19,195 bases of DNA from NCBI GenBank assembly GCA_937925595.1, contig CALALQ010000408.1, forward strand, positions 1 to 19,195. Direction: 5' to 3'. Source of the DNA: an uncultured Demequina sp. GTDB taxonomy: Bacteria > Actinomycetota > Actinomycetes > Actinomycetales > Demequinaceae. This document shows positions 13,207 to 19,195 of the stretch, piece by piece. Position 1 is the stretch's first letter, and every line of letters begins with the position of its first letter. The position numbers and the translations under genes are program-made. A model generated the notes under the pieces. That model saw nothing but the letters and a program-made list of their open reading frames with translations, had not been told where the DNA came from and did not search any database.

Positions 13207-13953
13207 GTGCTGATTCTCCTGCCCCCTTCGGAAGGCAAGTCGGCCCCCTCCCACGGCGACCCCGTGGACGTCGCATCGCTCTCACACCCCGAGCTGGCGG
13301 ACGCGCGACTGCGCGTCGCCAAGGCTCTCGCCACGGTCTCGGGTCAGCGCAACGCGCTCACTGTGCTCGGCGCTGGTGCCTCGCTTGCAGAGGAGGTCGC
13401 TCGCAACACGACCGTGCTCACCAATCCCACCGCCCCCGCCGCGCAGGTCTACACCGGGGTGCTGTTCGAGGCCGCCGGAATGGCCACCTGGGATGAGGCA
13501 GCCGTCGCTCGCGCCGCGGACCGCATTCTCATCAGCTCAGCCCTGTGGGGAGCGGTGACGCCAGCGGACCGCATCCCCGCCTATCGCCTATCCGCCGGGA
13601 CGACGCTGGGTCGGCTTGGCAACGTCACCACCTTCTGGCGTCCTCGCCTGGGCACGGCCCTCACCACAGAATCGCCCCTCATCGTGGACTGCCGCAGCGG
13701 CGGCTACGCGGCAATGTGGAGCGCACCCAAAGACCGCACCATGGCCGTTCGCGTGGAGCGTGAACTGAACGGCAAGCGCTCTGTCGTGAGCCATTTCGCC
13801 AAGCACTGGCGGGGACTGCTCGTTCGCGAGCTCATGACGCAGCCCAAGGATCCGGCGACCCCTGAAGAGCTGGCAAGTGCAGCGTGGGGCATTGATGGGG
13901 TGACGAGCGTGGAACTGACGCCCGGCACCATCACCCTGGTCGTGGCGGGCTAA
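13207..13953 (+). CDS. yaaA: YaaA / DUF328 peroxide-stress protein
   Basis: YaaA family; in E. coli it lowers free iron under hydrogen peroxide stress and binds DNA. The 248-residue protein opens with the family signature LLPPSEGK (residues 4-11) and has VDCRSGGYAAMW and VSHFAKHWRGLLVRELM, matching the conserved Arg-Ser, Tyr and Lys-x3-Arg-Gly blocks. GTG at 13207 is selected because the LLPPSEGK motif always starts within the first few residues and TAGGGT lies 7 nt upstream; a longer frame from 13180 adds unrelated residues. Length is normal. The stop overlaps the convergent membrane-protein gene by 4 bp. Regulation may involve the large dyad upstream (inference). Confidence 0.92.
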   Translation: MLILLPPSEGKSAPSHGDPVDVASLSHPELADARLRVAKALATVSGQRNALTVLGAGASLAEEVARNTTVLTNPTAPAAQVYTGVLFEAAGMATWDEAAVARAADRILISSALWGAVTPADRIPAYRLSAGTTLGRLGNVTTFWRPRLGTALTTESPLIVDCRSGGYAAMWSAPKDRTMAVRVERELNGKRSVVSHFAKHWRGLLVRELMTQPKDPATPEELASAAWGIDGVTSVELTPGTITLVVAG

Positions 13954-14504
13954 GCGCCCTCGACCTCGCCTGCGGCGCCCGCGTCACCCTCAACGGACTG
14001 AGACTCGCGCTCGACGTAGCGCAGCACCACACCGCGACCCTTGAGGCGCTCATTTGCCCCGTCGACGAAGTCCTGCGGGTCAACGCCGTGCAGAGGGACG
14101 CGAGGAATAGAGCGCTCGCCGTCAGACAGCACCACGCGCGGGTCCGCACGCCCCGGCATCGCCGCGATGGGCGGGTAGGTCACGTCGATCTCGCGCGCGG
14201 CCACGAACTCGACGGGACGGCGCAGCAGCACCTCCTGGATGGAGCGCGGCCACTCGATCGAGCCCGCGCCGGTGTGAACCAGGATGGCGCCGCGGTTCTT
14301 GATGCGGTTGATCACCGAGAACGCGACGAACAGCACCGCGATGCCCGCGAAGATCCACACGGGAACGGCGAGCCACACGATCGAGATGTTGGCCGCGGCG
14401 ACCGTCAGCACGAGCGCCATCACTGCGCGATAGCCAAGCCGGCCCCAGAACGCCCCTGCTGGCTCTTCAAGCAGGACGATTGAGCCCTTCCACGCCATTG
14501 ACAT
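13950..14504 (-). CDS. Predicted two-helix membrane protein of unknown function
   Basis: A 184-residue protein not recognised as a named family. After a short N-terminus (MSMAWKGSIVLLEEPAGAFW) there are two hydrophobic segments at about 26-45 and 47-67, then a basic turn (NRIKNRG) and a soluble C-terminal domain with AILVHTGAGSIEWPRSIQEV, ending in an acidic tail. The layout resembles small membrane-anchored PH-like proteins of actinobacteria, but that is a guess. ATG at 14504 is preferred over the ATG two codons in because TAGGCT ends 7 nt upstream. It lies 18 bp after the RNase H/phosphatase stop, so it may be the last gene of that operon with its own promoter. Confidence 0.75.
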   Translation of the reverse strand: MSMAWKGSIVLLEEPAGAFWGRLGYRAVMALVLTVAAANISIVWLAVPVWIFAGIAVLFVAFSVINRIKNRGAILVHTGAGSIEWPRSIQEVLLRRPVEFVAAREIDVTYPPIAAMPGRADPRVVLSDGERSIPRVPLHGVDPQDFVDGANERLKGRGVVLRYVERESQSVEGDAGAAGEVEGA

Positions 14505-14511
14505 GCTGTCG

Positions 14512-14517
14512 AGCCTA
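14512..14517 (-). promoter_or_regulatory. -10 hexamer (TAGGCT) of the membrane-protein gene, leaderless layout
   Basis: TAGGCT, 7 nt (CGACAGC), then ATG at 14504. It fits entirely in the 18-bp gap after the upstream stop codon. Confidence 0.55.
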
Positions 14518-14522
14518 TCCGC

Positions 14523-15725
14523 TTACGAGGTGGGAACGCCCAGCGCGAGCAGGTGGCCCTCCACCAGTTCGCCGTCGGGTGCCACGCGCAGCTGCAGCAG
14601 CGTAAGCGATGCGGGGATGGGCCACACGTGCGCCACTGTCGATGGCGGCATGTCCATCGCGGCGGCCACGATCGACTTGATCGCGACGGAGTGCGACACG
14701 ATCGCGATCGTGCGCGGCACGTCCTCCTCCGCGCACAGTCTCGCCTGCTCGGCGGCAAGATCCTCGACAAAGCTGCGCATGCGCGTCACCACATCAGTGA
14801 GCGACTCACCGCCCGGCGCACGGACAATGCCTTCGTCCCACGCGCGGAATCCCTCGCCGTAGCGCTCGTAGGCCTCAGGAGCCGTGAGGCCCTCCCATTC
14901 GCCAAAGTCCACTTCGCGAGCGCGCTCGTCGACCTCGACGTGCAGTCCCAGGCGACGGCCCAGCGCGCCGGCGGTGTCTTGCGTGCGCTGCATCGGCGAG
15001 GCGAGAATGCGCGTCACAGGCTCGAGCGGCGGCCAGGCGTCGCGGCCGATCCGATACACGGCGTCGGCCGCCTTCGCGGCTTGGACGCGACCGCTGGCAT
15101 TGAGCGGCGGACCCACGACCGAGCCACCGGAGAGCATGTGGTTCACCGTCATGTCGGTGACGCCGTGTCGCACCAGCACCAGCGACAGTGTCGAGACCAG
15201 CTCACGCGAACTCAGCTCACGCAGGGACTTGGGCTTCGCGGCGGGCGCCGGGTCCGGGTCGTCATATTCCGGCCCGACGCTGGGTCCAGTGGAGCCGTGA
15301 CCTCGCACAATCTCCCGGTCCTTGGTATCCATCGCTTCATTCGCGAGCGTGTCCGCGGCCTTGTTGCGCTCGCGCGGAATCCACTCGAAGTCGACCTCGC
15401 GGCCCTCGATAAGTTCGCGGGCGCGAGCCGCGAGCGGCTTCATGTCGGGGTGCTTGATCTGCCACCGACCCGTCATCTGCTCGATGACGAGCTTGGAATC
15501 CATGCGCACACTGATTGCGGCATCGGGATCGATGGAGACGGCGGCCTCGAGGCCGGCGATGAGTCCGTTGTATTCGGCGACGTTGTTGGTCGCTAGTCCC
15601 AAGTAGCCTGCACGCTCGGCAAGCACTGCGCCGTCTTCCGCACGCACCACCGCGCCGTAGCCGGCGTGGCCGGGGTTCCCGCGCGATCCCCCGTCAGCCT
15701 CGACGATGAGTCGCGAGTGGCTCAC
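14523..15725 (-). CDS. Bifunctional RNase HI / histidine phosphatase
   Basis: A two-domain fusion known in actinobacteria (for example M. tuberculosis Rv2228c). The N-terminal RNase HI domain (1-135) degrades RNA in RNA-DNA hybrids; its four acidic residues are Asp11 (EADGGSRGNPG), Glu51 (NNVAEYNGL), Asp76 (VRMDSKLV) and Asp125 (NKAADTLANE). A Pro/Asp-rich linker (about 140-175) leads to a phosphoglycerate-mutase-like phosphatase (180-400) with catalytic His187 in LVLVRHG and the second His in IVSHSVAIKS; in mycobacteria this half has alpha-ribazole phosphatase activity. The 400-residue length is normal. GTG at 15725 overlaps the zinc-ribbon gene's TGA (GTGA), indicating translational coupling, and the ADGGSRGNPG motif at residue 10 confirms the start. 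Confidence 0.95.
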   Translation of the reverse strand: MSHSRLIVEADGGSRGNPGHAGYGAVVRAEDGAVLAERAGYLGLATNNVAEYNGLIAGLEAAVSIDPDAAISVRMDSKLVIEQMTGRWQIKHPDMKPLAARARELIEGREVDFEWIPRERNKAADTLANEAMDTKDREIVRGHGSTGPSVGPEYDDPDPAPAAKPKSLRELSSRELVSTLSLVLVRHGVTDMTVNHMLSGGSVVGPPLNASGRVQAAKAADAVYRIGRDAWPPLEPVTRILASPMQRTQDTAGALGRRLGLHVEVDERAREVDFGEWEGLTAPEAYERYGEGFRAWDEGIVRAPGGESLTDVVTRMRSFVEDLAAEQARLCAEEDVPRTIAIVSHSVAIKSIVAAAMDMPPSTVAHVWPIPASLTLLQLRVAPDGELVEGHLLALGVPTS

Positions 15726-16459
15726 GTGCCATCCTCGCGAACGAGGATCCTGCCGCACTCTTCGCAGCGCACCACCTGGTCGGGCGCTGCGGATTCGATG
15801 GCCGCGAGGTCTCCCGCGTTGAGCGACAGCTGGCAGCCCTGGCACTGTCCGCGCAGCAGTCGCGCGGCACCGATTCCCCCGTGCTGGTCGCGCAGCTTCT
15901 CGTAAAGCGCCAGCAGCGCCGGATCCAGGCCCTCGACCGCGGCGGCGCGCTCGGCAGCGATCGCCTCGAGCTCCGCGTCGATCTCGGCGAGCGCCGCGTC
16001 GCGCTCGACCTTGAGCGTCTCGATGTGCGCGGAGATCTCTTCGTACTGACGCTCCGCATCGGCAAGCTCGGCCTCGGCCGTCTCGAGCCGCTCCATCGCC
16101 TCGAGCTCGAGGTCCTCGAGTTCGCTCTTGCGGCGAGCCAGCACCTCAAGCTCCGACTGCAACGCCTGCAGGTCCTTGGGTGTGCCCTGGCCCGAGTTCA
16201 GCCGGGCGTTGTCGCGCTCGGCACGGGCACGGACGGCGGAGACGTCATCCTCGACCTTGATCACCTCGCGGCGCAGGTCTCCCACGGCTGCGCTGCGGGT
16301 CGCGCGCTCGTCGCCGAGGTCGGCCGCACGCGCGGTGAGCTCCTCAAGCTGCACAAGCACGGGAAGGGTCGCGCGACGGTGGCGAGCCTGCTGCGCACGA
16401 AGGTCCGCATCCTGCACGTCGAGAAGCCTGCGCTGGTCTGCTGCGGGGGCGGTGGCCAC
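15722..16459 (-). CDS. Coiled-coil protein with C-terminal C4 zinc ribbon
   Basis: A 245-residue protein of the family found beside the RNase H/phosphatase and Nif3-like genes in actinobacteria (Rv2229c-like). About 190 residues form a long, highly charged alpha-helical coiled coil rich in Glu, Ala, Arg and Leu. The C-terminus carries four zinc-binding cysteines: Cys206 and Cys209 (CQGC), Cys232 and Cys235 (CEECG). Related chlamydial proteins act as DNA-associated regulators or scaffolds, but the actinobacterial role is unclear. GTG at 16459 is chosen because AAGGAG lies 7 nt upstream, and that SD overlaps the TAA stop of the preceding gene. Its own stop overlaps the RNase H/phosphatase start. 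Confidence 0.93.
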   Translation of the reverse strand: MATAPAADQRRLLDVQDADLRAQQARHRRATLPVLVQLEELTARAADLGDERATRSAAVGDLRREVIKVEDDVSAVRARAERDNARLNSGQGTPKDLQALQSELEVLARRKSELEDLELEAMERLETAEAELADAERQYEEISAHIETLKVERDAALAEIDAELEAIAAERAAAVEGLDPALLALYEKLRDQHGGIGAARLLRGQCQGCQLSLNAGDLAAIESAAPDQVVRCEECGRILVREDGT

Positions 16460-16470
16460 AATTGGTCTCC

Positions 16471-17262
16471 TTAGGCTCTGCCGGTCCAGGGATCGGTGTT
16501 CAGCCTACTGACTGTGGCGGTGAGCCCCAGACCCTCGAACTCGCGCGCGAGGTCTGCGAGCCACAGCGATTCGGACGCCGCATGCGAGACATTCACGAGG
16601 TACGGGCGCCCGTCGCGCAGGTTTGCTGCCTCTCGAGCGTCGAGGGCAGGGTGGTGGCGCAGGTCGGCGGTGACGTAGACGTCGACGTCGGCCGCGACCG
16701 CGTCGTTCAGGAAGCTGTCCCCCGCTCCCCCAACAAGTCCCACTCGCTCGACCACAGCGTCGGCCGGTCCCGCGTAGAGCACGCCGCCCGCGGTGGCTGG
16801 GAGGGCCGCGGCGACGGCGGCGGCGAATTCGGCAAGCGTGGTCTTAGCGACGGTTCCCACGCGCCCCGTGCCCGACGCTTCCACAAGTGGTCCCGTCACG
16901 CTCACTCCCAGCGCGGTCGCCAGGGCGTCCGATACGCCGTGCTGGGCGCTGTCCGCCGTCGTATGGGCGTTCGCGAGCGCCACGCCACTCGTCGCGAGAG
17001 CGTGCACGACGGCGCCTTTGATGGTGTCGGCCGCGACGGATGTCACGCCGCGCAGCATGAGCGGGTGGTGCGTGATGAGCAGCTGCGCGCCCACCTCGAT
17101 GGCCTCCTTCGCCACAGCGAACGTGGGGTCCACGGCGAGGTGAACTCGGGTCACCTCCGCGGCGGGATCGCCGACCGTGAGGCCGTTGACGTCCCAGTCC
17201 TCCGCGAGGTGCGGTGGGTACAGCCGGTCGAGCAGGTCGAGGATCTCAGCGACGGTGGTCAT
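16471..17262 (-). CDS. Nif3-like dinuclear metal-centre protein
   Basis: Member of the Nif3/DUF34 family, sometimes linked to GTP cyclohydrolase I-like chemistry or metal handling; the true role is unsettled. The 263-residue protein has EDWDVNGLTVGDP (21-33), the metal-binding LLITHHPLML (61-70) and the C-terminal second half of the site, YVTADLRHHPALDA and VNVSHAASESLWL, with the conserved His and Glu. ATG at 17262 overlaps the upstream TGA (ATGA); a longer open frame from 17619 only duplicates the HD gene in another frame. Its TAA lies within the SD of the zinc-ribbon gene, so ribosomes may pass directly along the operon. The length is that of the short Nif3 type without the inserted CutA-like domain. 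Confidence 0.93.
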   Translation of the reverse strand: MTTVAEILDLLDRLYPPHLAEDWDVNGLTVGDPAAEVTRVHLAVDPTFAVAKEAIEVGAQLLITHHPLMLRGVTSVAADTIKGAVVHALATSGVALANAHTTADSAQHGVSDALATALGVSVTGPLVEASGTGRVGTVAKTTLAEFAAAVAAALPATAGGVLYAGPADAVVERVGLVGGAGDSFLNDAVAADVDVYVTADLRHHPALDAREAANLRDGRPYLVNVSHAASESLWLADLAREFEGLGLTATVSRLNTDPWTGRA

Positions 17263-17891
17263 GCGCGGCCGTGCTCCTTGAGGAAGGCCGCCCACTTCTC
17301 GCCCCCCACGCGCGCCCGCGCATTGGTGTCGACGCGCACGGCGTTGGAGTGGGGCTTGCGCACCGCCTGATCGTGGATGGACGCGGCAAAGGAATCCGCG
17401 AAGTCGAGGCGAGGAACCTCGTCCACCACAGCGAGCAGCACCTGCGGGTCCCACTTGTCGAACTCGGCGCCGCCCACATCGAGGCTCGTGGCGACCTCGA
17501 GCAGATGCCCCTCGACGTCGAACTCCGGATCCACCTCTGCCCACATGTGGCGCTCGATGACCTCGGCGACGCGAACGCGGCGAGCCACATCCCAGCCTGC
17601 GCCGGCGGCGAAGGTCCACCCCGCTGCGCCGCCCGCGACCTCGAAGGCGATGCGGTGGGAGTCGAAGTGGTCCGCCACGCCGATGTCGTGGAGCAGCGAG
17701 GAGACGTAGAGCAGCTCCGCGTCGTAGTCGAGGCCCAGCGAATCACCAAGAGCGCTGGCCCACACCCACGACCGCAGCGAATGGTTGAACAGCGCGTCGG
17801 TTTCCCACTCGCGCGCCACCTCGCGAGCGAGCCCGGCTGTTGGTGTGGGAGGGGCGAGGAGGGAATCTACGTCAACCACAGCGTCGGGCAT
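17259..17891 (-). CDS. HD-domain metal-dependent hydrolase family protein
   Basis: A 210-residue HD-superfamily protein. The N-terminal metal site is visible: His37 (FNHSLRSWVWA) and the His68-Asp69 pair in SSLLHDIG, followed by DSHRIAFEVAGGAAGW and a further His in VIERHMWAEVDP. This pattern fits the cyanamide-hydratase-like HD group, though the substrate cannot be predicted. ATG at 17891 is chosen because GGGGAGGAAGA lies immediately upstream, and the frame further 5' runs through the tRNA gene. Its TGA overlaps the Nif3-like ATG, coupling it to the conserved three-gene cluster downstream. It is the first protein gene after tRNA-Val, 46 bp away. Confidence 0.85.
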   Translation of the reverse strand: MPDAVVDVDSLLAPPTPTAGLAREVAREWETDALFNHSLRSWVWASALGDSLGLDYDAELLYVSSLLHDIGVADHFDSHRIAFEVAGGAAGWTFAAGAGWDVARRVRVAEVIERHMWAEVDPEFDVEGHLLEVATSLDVGGAEFDKWDPQVLLAVVDEVPRLDFADSFAASIHDQAVRKPHSNAVRVDTNARARVGGEKWAAFLKEHGRA

Positions 17892-17937
17892 TCTTCCTCC
17901 CCTGGATCCGCGCGCGAGGCGTGGATAGCGAATCTCG

Positions 17938-18011
17938 TGGGCCCTACCGGACTCGAACCGATGACACCTGCGGTGTAAACGCAGTGCTCTAACCAACTGA
18001 GCTAAGGGCCC
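17938..18011 (-). tRNA. tRNA-Val (anticodon TAC)
   Basis: The minus strand folds into a full cloverleaf: acceptor GGGCCCT/AGGGCCC, D-arm GCTCAGTTGGTTAGAGC, anticodon stem CTGCG/CGCAG around loop TTTACAC (anticodon TAC, reading GTA and GTG codons), and T-arm ending GGTTCGAGTCC. The discriminator base is A and CCA is not encoded. No terminator is obvious before the HD-domain gene. Confidence 0.97.
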
Positions 18012-18101
18012 GCGCCTATTGTGTCGGGTTTTCGCCGCAAGTGCGTACAAGCGCCATATCCCGACACCGCGTTGACTTGGTCACATCGCTGAGGAGCCCT
18101 C

Positions 18102-18664
18102 ATGCACGCCGTGCAACGTTTTGCTGCCATATCCACTCTCACCGCCGTCGCCGTGTGGGCGTCGCAGTGGCTCCGGCAATGGCGGAACCCCAAAGTGGGA
18201 GTCAGTCCGTGACGCTCACCGGCGACGGCAATTGGGAGATTCCGGCTGACGCCACGAACATCAAGCTCATCTTGGCCGGCGCCGGTGCCGCTGAGCCGGT
18301 GACCTACCTCGGCGGAACGGGAAGGCCCGGCTACGGGGGAATGGGCTACTAGGTCCTGAGCGACGAGGTCGCGGGACGGACGCTTACGTACACGAGTGGC
18401 GAGCGCGGCGATCCGAGCGACCGTGGGCCGGGCAAGGTGGCCAGGCGACTGGTGGTGGCAAGGCGAGCACTACCGTCAGCTATGCGAGCCACAGCGTCTA
18501 TGGCGGCACCGATGGAGGAGACGTCTCCATCGCAACCATCGACGCGATCATTCTCGCCGCAGGCGGCTACGGAGGTTGAGGACGCCACCCTGCTCGCGCG
18601 TGTCGCGAGCCTGCTGCTCGCAGGAGGCATCGGCACGCGGGCGCTCGGAGTCCGCCGCCGCTGA
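18102..18664 (+). pseudogene. Broken gene for a secreted glycine-rich surface protein
   Basis: The gene can be followed through frame changes. The ATG at 18102 has a good SD (GAGGAG) and starts the signal peptide MHAVQRFAAISTLTAVAV. After 18155 the signal continues as GVAVAPAMA only if the 2 nt TG at 18156-18157, in a GTGTG run, is removed. The mature part (TLTGDGNWEIPADATNIKLI) resembles the glycine-rich fold with a TGxGxWxxPA start, up to GRPGYGGMGY. An in-frame TAG at 18350-18352 interrupts it before VLSDEVAGRTLTYTSGERGD. From about 18427 to 18576 similarity moves to another frame (GQGGQATGGGKASTTVSYAS to LAAGGYGG), and after 18578 it returns for a hydrophobic, Arg-ended C-terminus (SLLLAGGIGTRALGVRRR). 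At least four lesions are therefore present. Function lost; envelope role inferred. Confidence 0.75.
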
Positions 18665-18689
18665 GGGGCGCCTCCGGGCGCTCCGCCAA

Positions 18690-18695
18690 TAGCAT
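18690..18695 (+). promoter_or_regulatory. -10 hexamer (TAGCAT) of the flippase-like gene, leaderless layout
   Basis: TAGCAT, 6 nt (GGGCGC), then GTG at 18702. It lies in the 37-bp gap after the broken surface-protein gene. Confidence 0.55.
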
Positions 18696-18701
18696 GGGCG
18701 C

Positions 18702-19195
18702 GTGACCACTTCGGAGCAGCGCGGCTGGCGCGTGGTCTTGAGCCATTCGTGGGTCAAGCCACTGCTCGTCCTGGTGGTGAGCCTTGTCGTTGGATGGTTC
18801 ATCCTTCGGTTCATCGGCAAGATCTCCTGGTCAGACGTCGGTGAGGCCGTCACCTCTATCTCCATCGCAGAGCTGCTGGCGCTGCTCGGCCTGCTGCTGC
18901 TGCGCCAAGTGCTCAACTCGGCGCCGATTCATCTGTTCACCCCCGGACTGGGCGTTCGCCGCGCCGTTATGAGCGACCTCAGCGCCAACCTTGCTGGCAC
19001 CATCACTCCCCCGCCTGGCGACGTCGTGGTGCGAGTCGCACAGTTCAAGACCTGGGGCATCAATCCTGTCGATGGCATGGCGGGCGCAACGCTCAACATG
19101 CTGATCTTCTACGGAGCACGCTTCGCCGCTCCCGCGCTCGGCGCGCTGGTCTTCTGCCTCCACGCGTTCGATGGCGGCCGCGTCGTCACGGGCGT
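18702..19195 (+). CDS. Lysylphosphatidylglycerol-synthase-type transmembrane (YbhN/UPF0104-like) protein, 5' part (cut by right edge)
   Basis: An open frame of 164 codons running off the window. It begins VTTSEQRGWRVVLSHSWVKP and has hydrophobic segments at about 20-37, 52-68 and 124-150. The block SDLSANLAGTITPPPGDVVV, followed by RVAQFKTWGINPVDGMAGAT, matches the conserved region of the flippase-like domain (UPF0104 / LPG synthase TM), where a Ser/Asn-rich helix precedes a Pro-Gly turn. Such proteins move lipid-linked substrates or lysinylate phosphatidylglycerol when joined to a catalytic domain; the C-terminal part needed to decide is missing. GTG at 18702 is set by TAGCAT 6 nt upstream; there is no SD. 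Confidence 0.85.
   Translation, partial: MTTSEQRGWRVVLSHSWVKPLLVLVVSLVVGWFILRFIGKISWSDVGEAVTSISIAELLALLGLLLLRQVLNSAPIHLFTPGLGVRRAVMSDLSANLAGTITPPPGDVVVRVAQFKTWGINPVDGMAGATLNMLIFYGARFAAPALGALVFCLHAFDGGRVVTG

Noticed and set aside
18012..18060. Promoter for tRNA-Val on the minus strand
   Set aside because: AT-rich patches (CACAAT, TTGTAC) are present but not at acceptable spacing, so no box could be assigned.
18041..18352. 103-residue plus ORF starting at 18041 as a normal gene
   Set aside because: Its first 39 codons overlap the tRNA upstream region and read the signal-peptide DNA in the wrong frame. The SD-led ATG at 18102 and the glycine-rich body show it is part of a frameshifted gene.
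1..19195. CRISPR array, transposon ends or riboswitch
   Set aside because: No regularly spaced direct repeats, transposase or integrase motifs, or recognisable riboswitch cores were found by reading; the gaps between genes are mostly under 75 bp.

Overview
The window reads as a high-GC actinobacterial chromosome, most likely from Micrococcales (a Demequina- or Cellulomonas-like genome). This is inferred from GC-rich codon use, frequent GTG starts, actinobacterial gene groups (glnE-glnA2, a polyphosphate glucokinase, a fused RNase H/phosphatase beside a zinc-ribbon coiled-coil protein and a Nif3-like protein) and an actinobacterial-looking RNase P RNA. Most of it is housekeeping sequence with three accessory or decaying spots. 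I found no complete transposon, prophage, CRISPR array or defence system.

Region 1 (1-7564) is nitrogen, cofactor and carbon metabolism. glnE (cut by the left edge) and glnA2 lie on the minus strand. Divergent from them on the plus strand are nadE (NAD synthetase) and panB (pantothenate pathway). After a small minus-strand gene come map (methionine aminopeptidase) and ppgK (polyphosphate glucokinase), which overlap by ATGA.

Region 2 (7546-11974) is envelope and accessory. A minus-strand O-antigen-ligase/Wzy-type membrane protein follows a tiny membrane-protein ORF with a GTGA overlap. Immediately beyond it is an unlisted C-terminal remnant of leucyl aminopeptidase (pepA) with no start codon, so this is a rearrangement junction. 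Then come a DUF2236/MpaB-type gene, a LytR-CpsA-Psr cell-wall ligase and a VOC-fold protein.

Region 3 (11967-14504) holds rnpB (RNase P RNA, minus strand), a PadR regulator with a Gly/Phe/Pro-rich N-terminus, an unexplained long dyad of about 64 nt, yaaA (peroxide stress) and a two-helix membrane protein.

Region 4 (14523-18011, minus strand) is a tightly coupled group: tRNA-Val, HD-domain protein, Nif3-like protein, zinc-ribbon coiled-coil protein and RNase HI/histidine phosphatase. The four protein genes are linked by ATGA, stop-in-SD and GTGA junctions.

Region 5 (18012-19195) has a multiply broken secreted glycine-rich protein gene, then the start of a flippase-like (LPG-synthase transmembrane type) gene cut by the right edge.

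The most striking cross-window pattern is promoter architecture. About ten of the genes have a TAnnnT-like -10 hexamer, four of them exactly TAGGCT, ending 6 or 7 nt before the start codon and no usable Shine-Dalgarno. That is the layout expected for leaderless mRNAs. Genes inside the coupled operon, padR, the small 5627-5830 gene and the glycine-rich pseudogene instead carry ordinary SD sequences.
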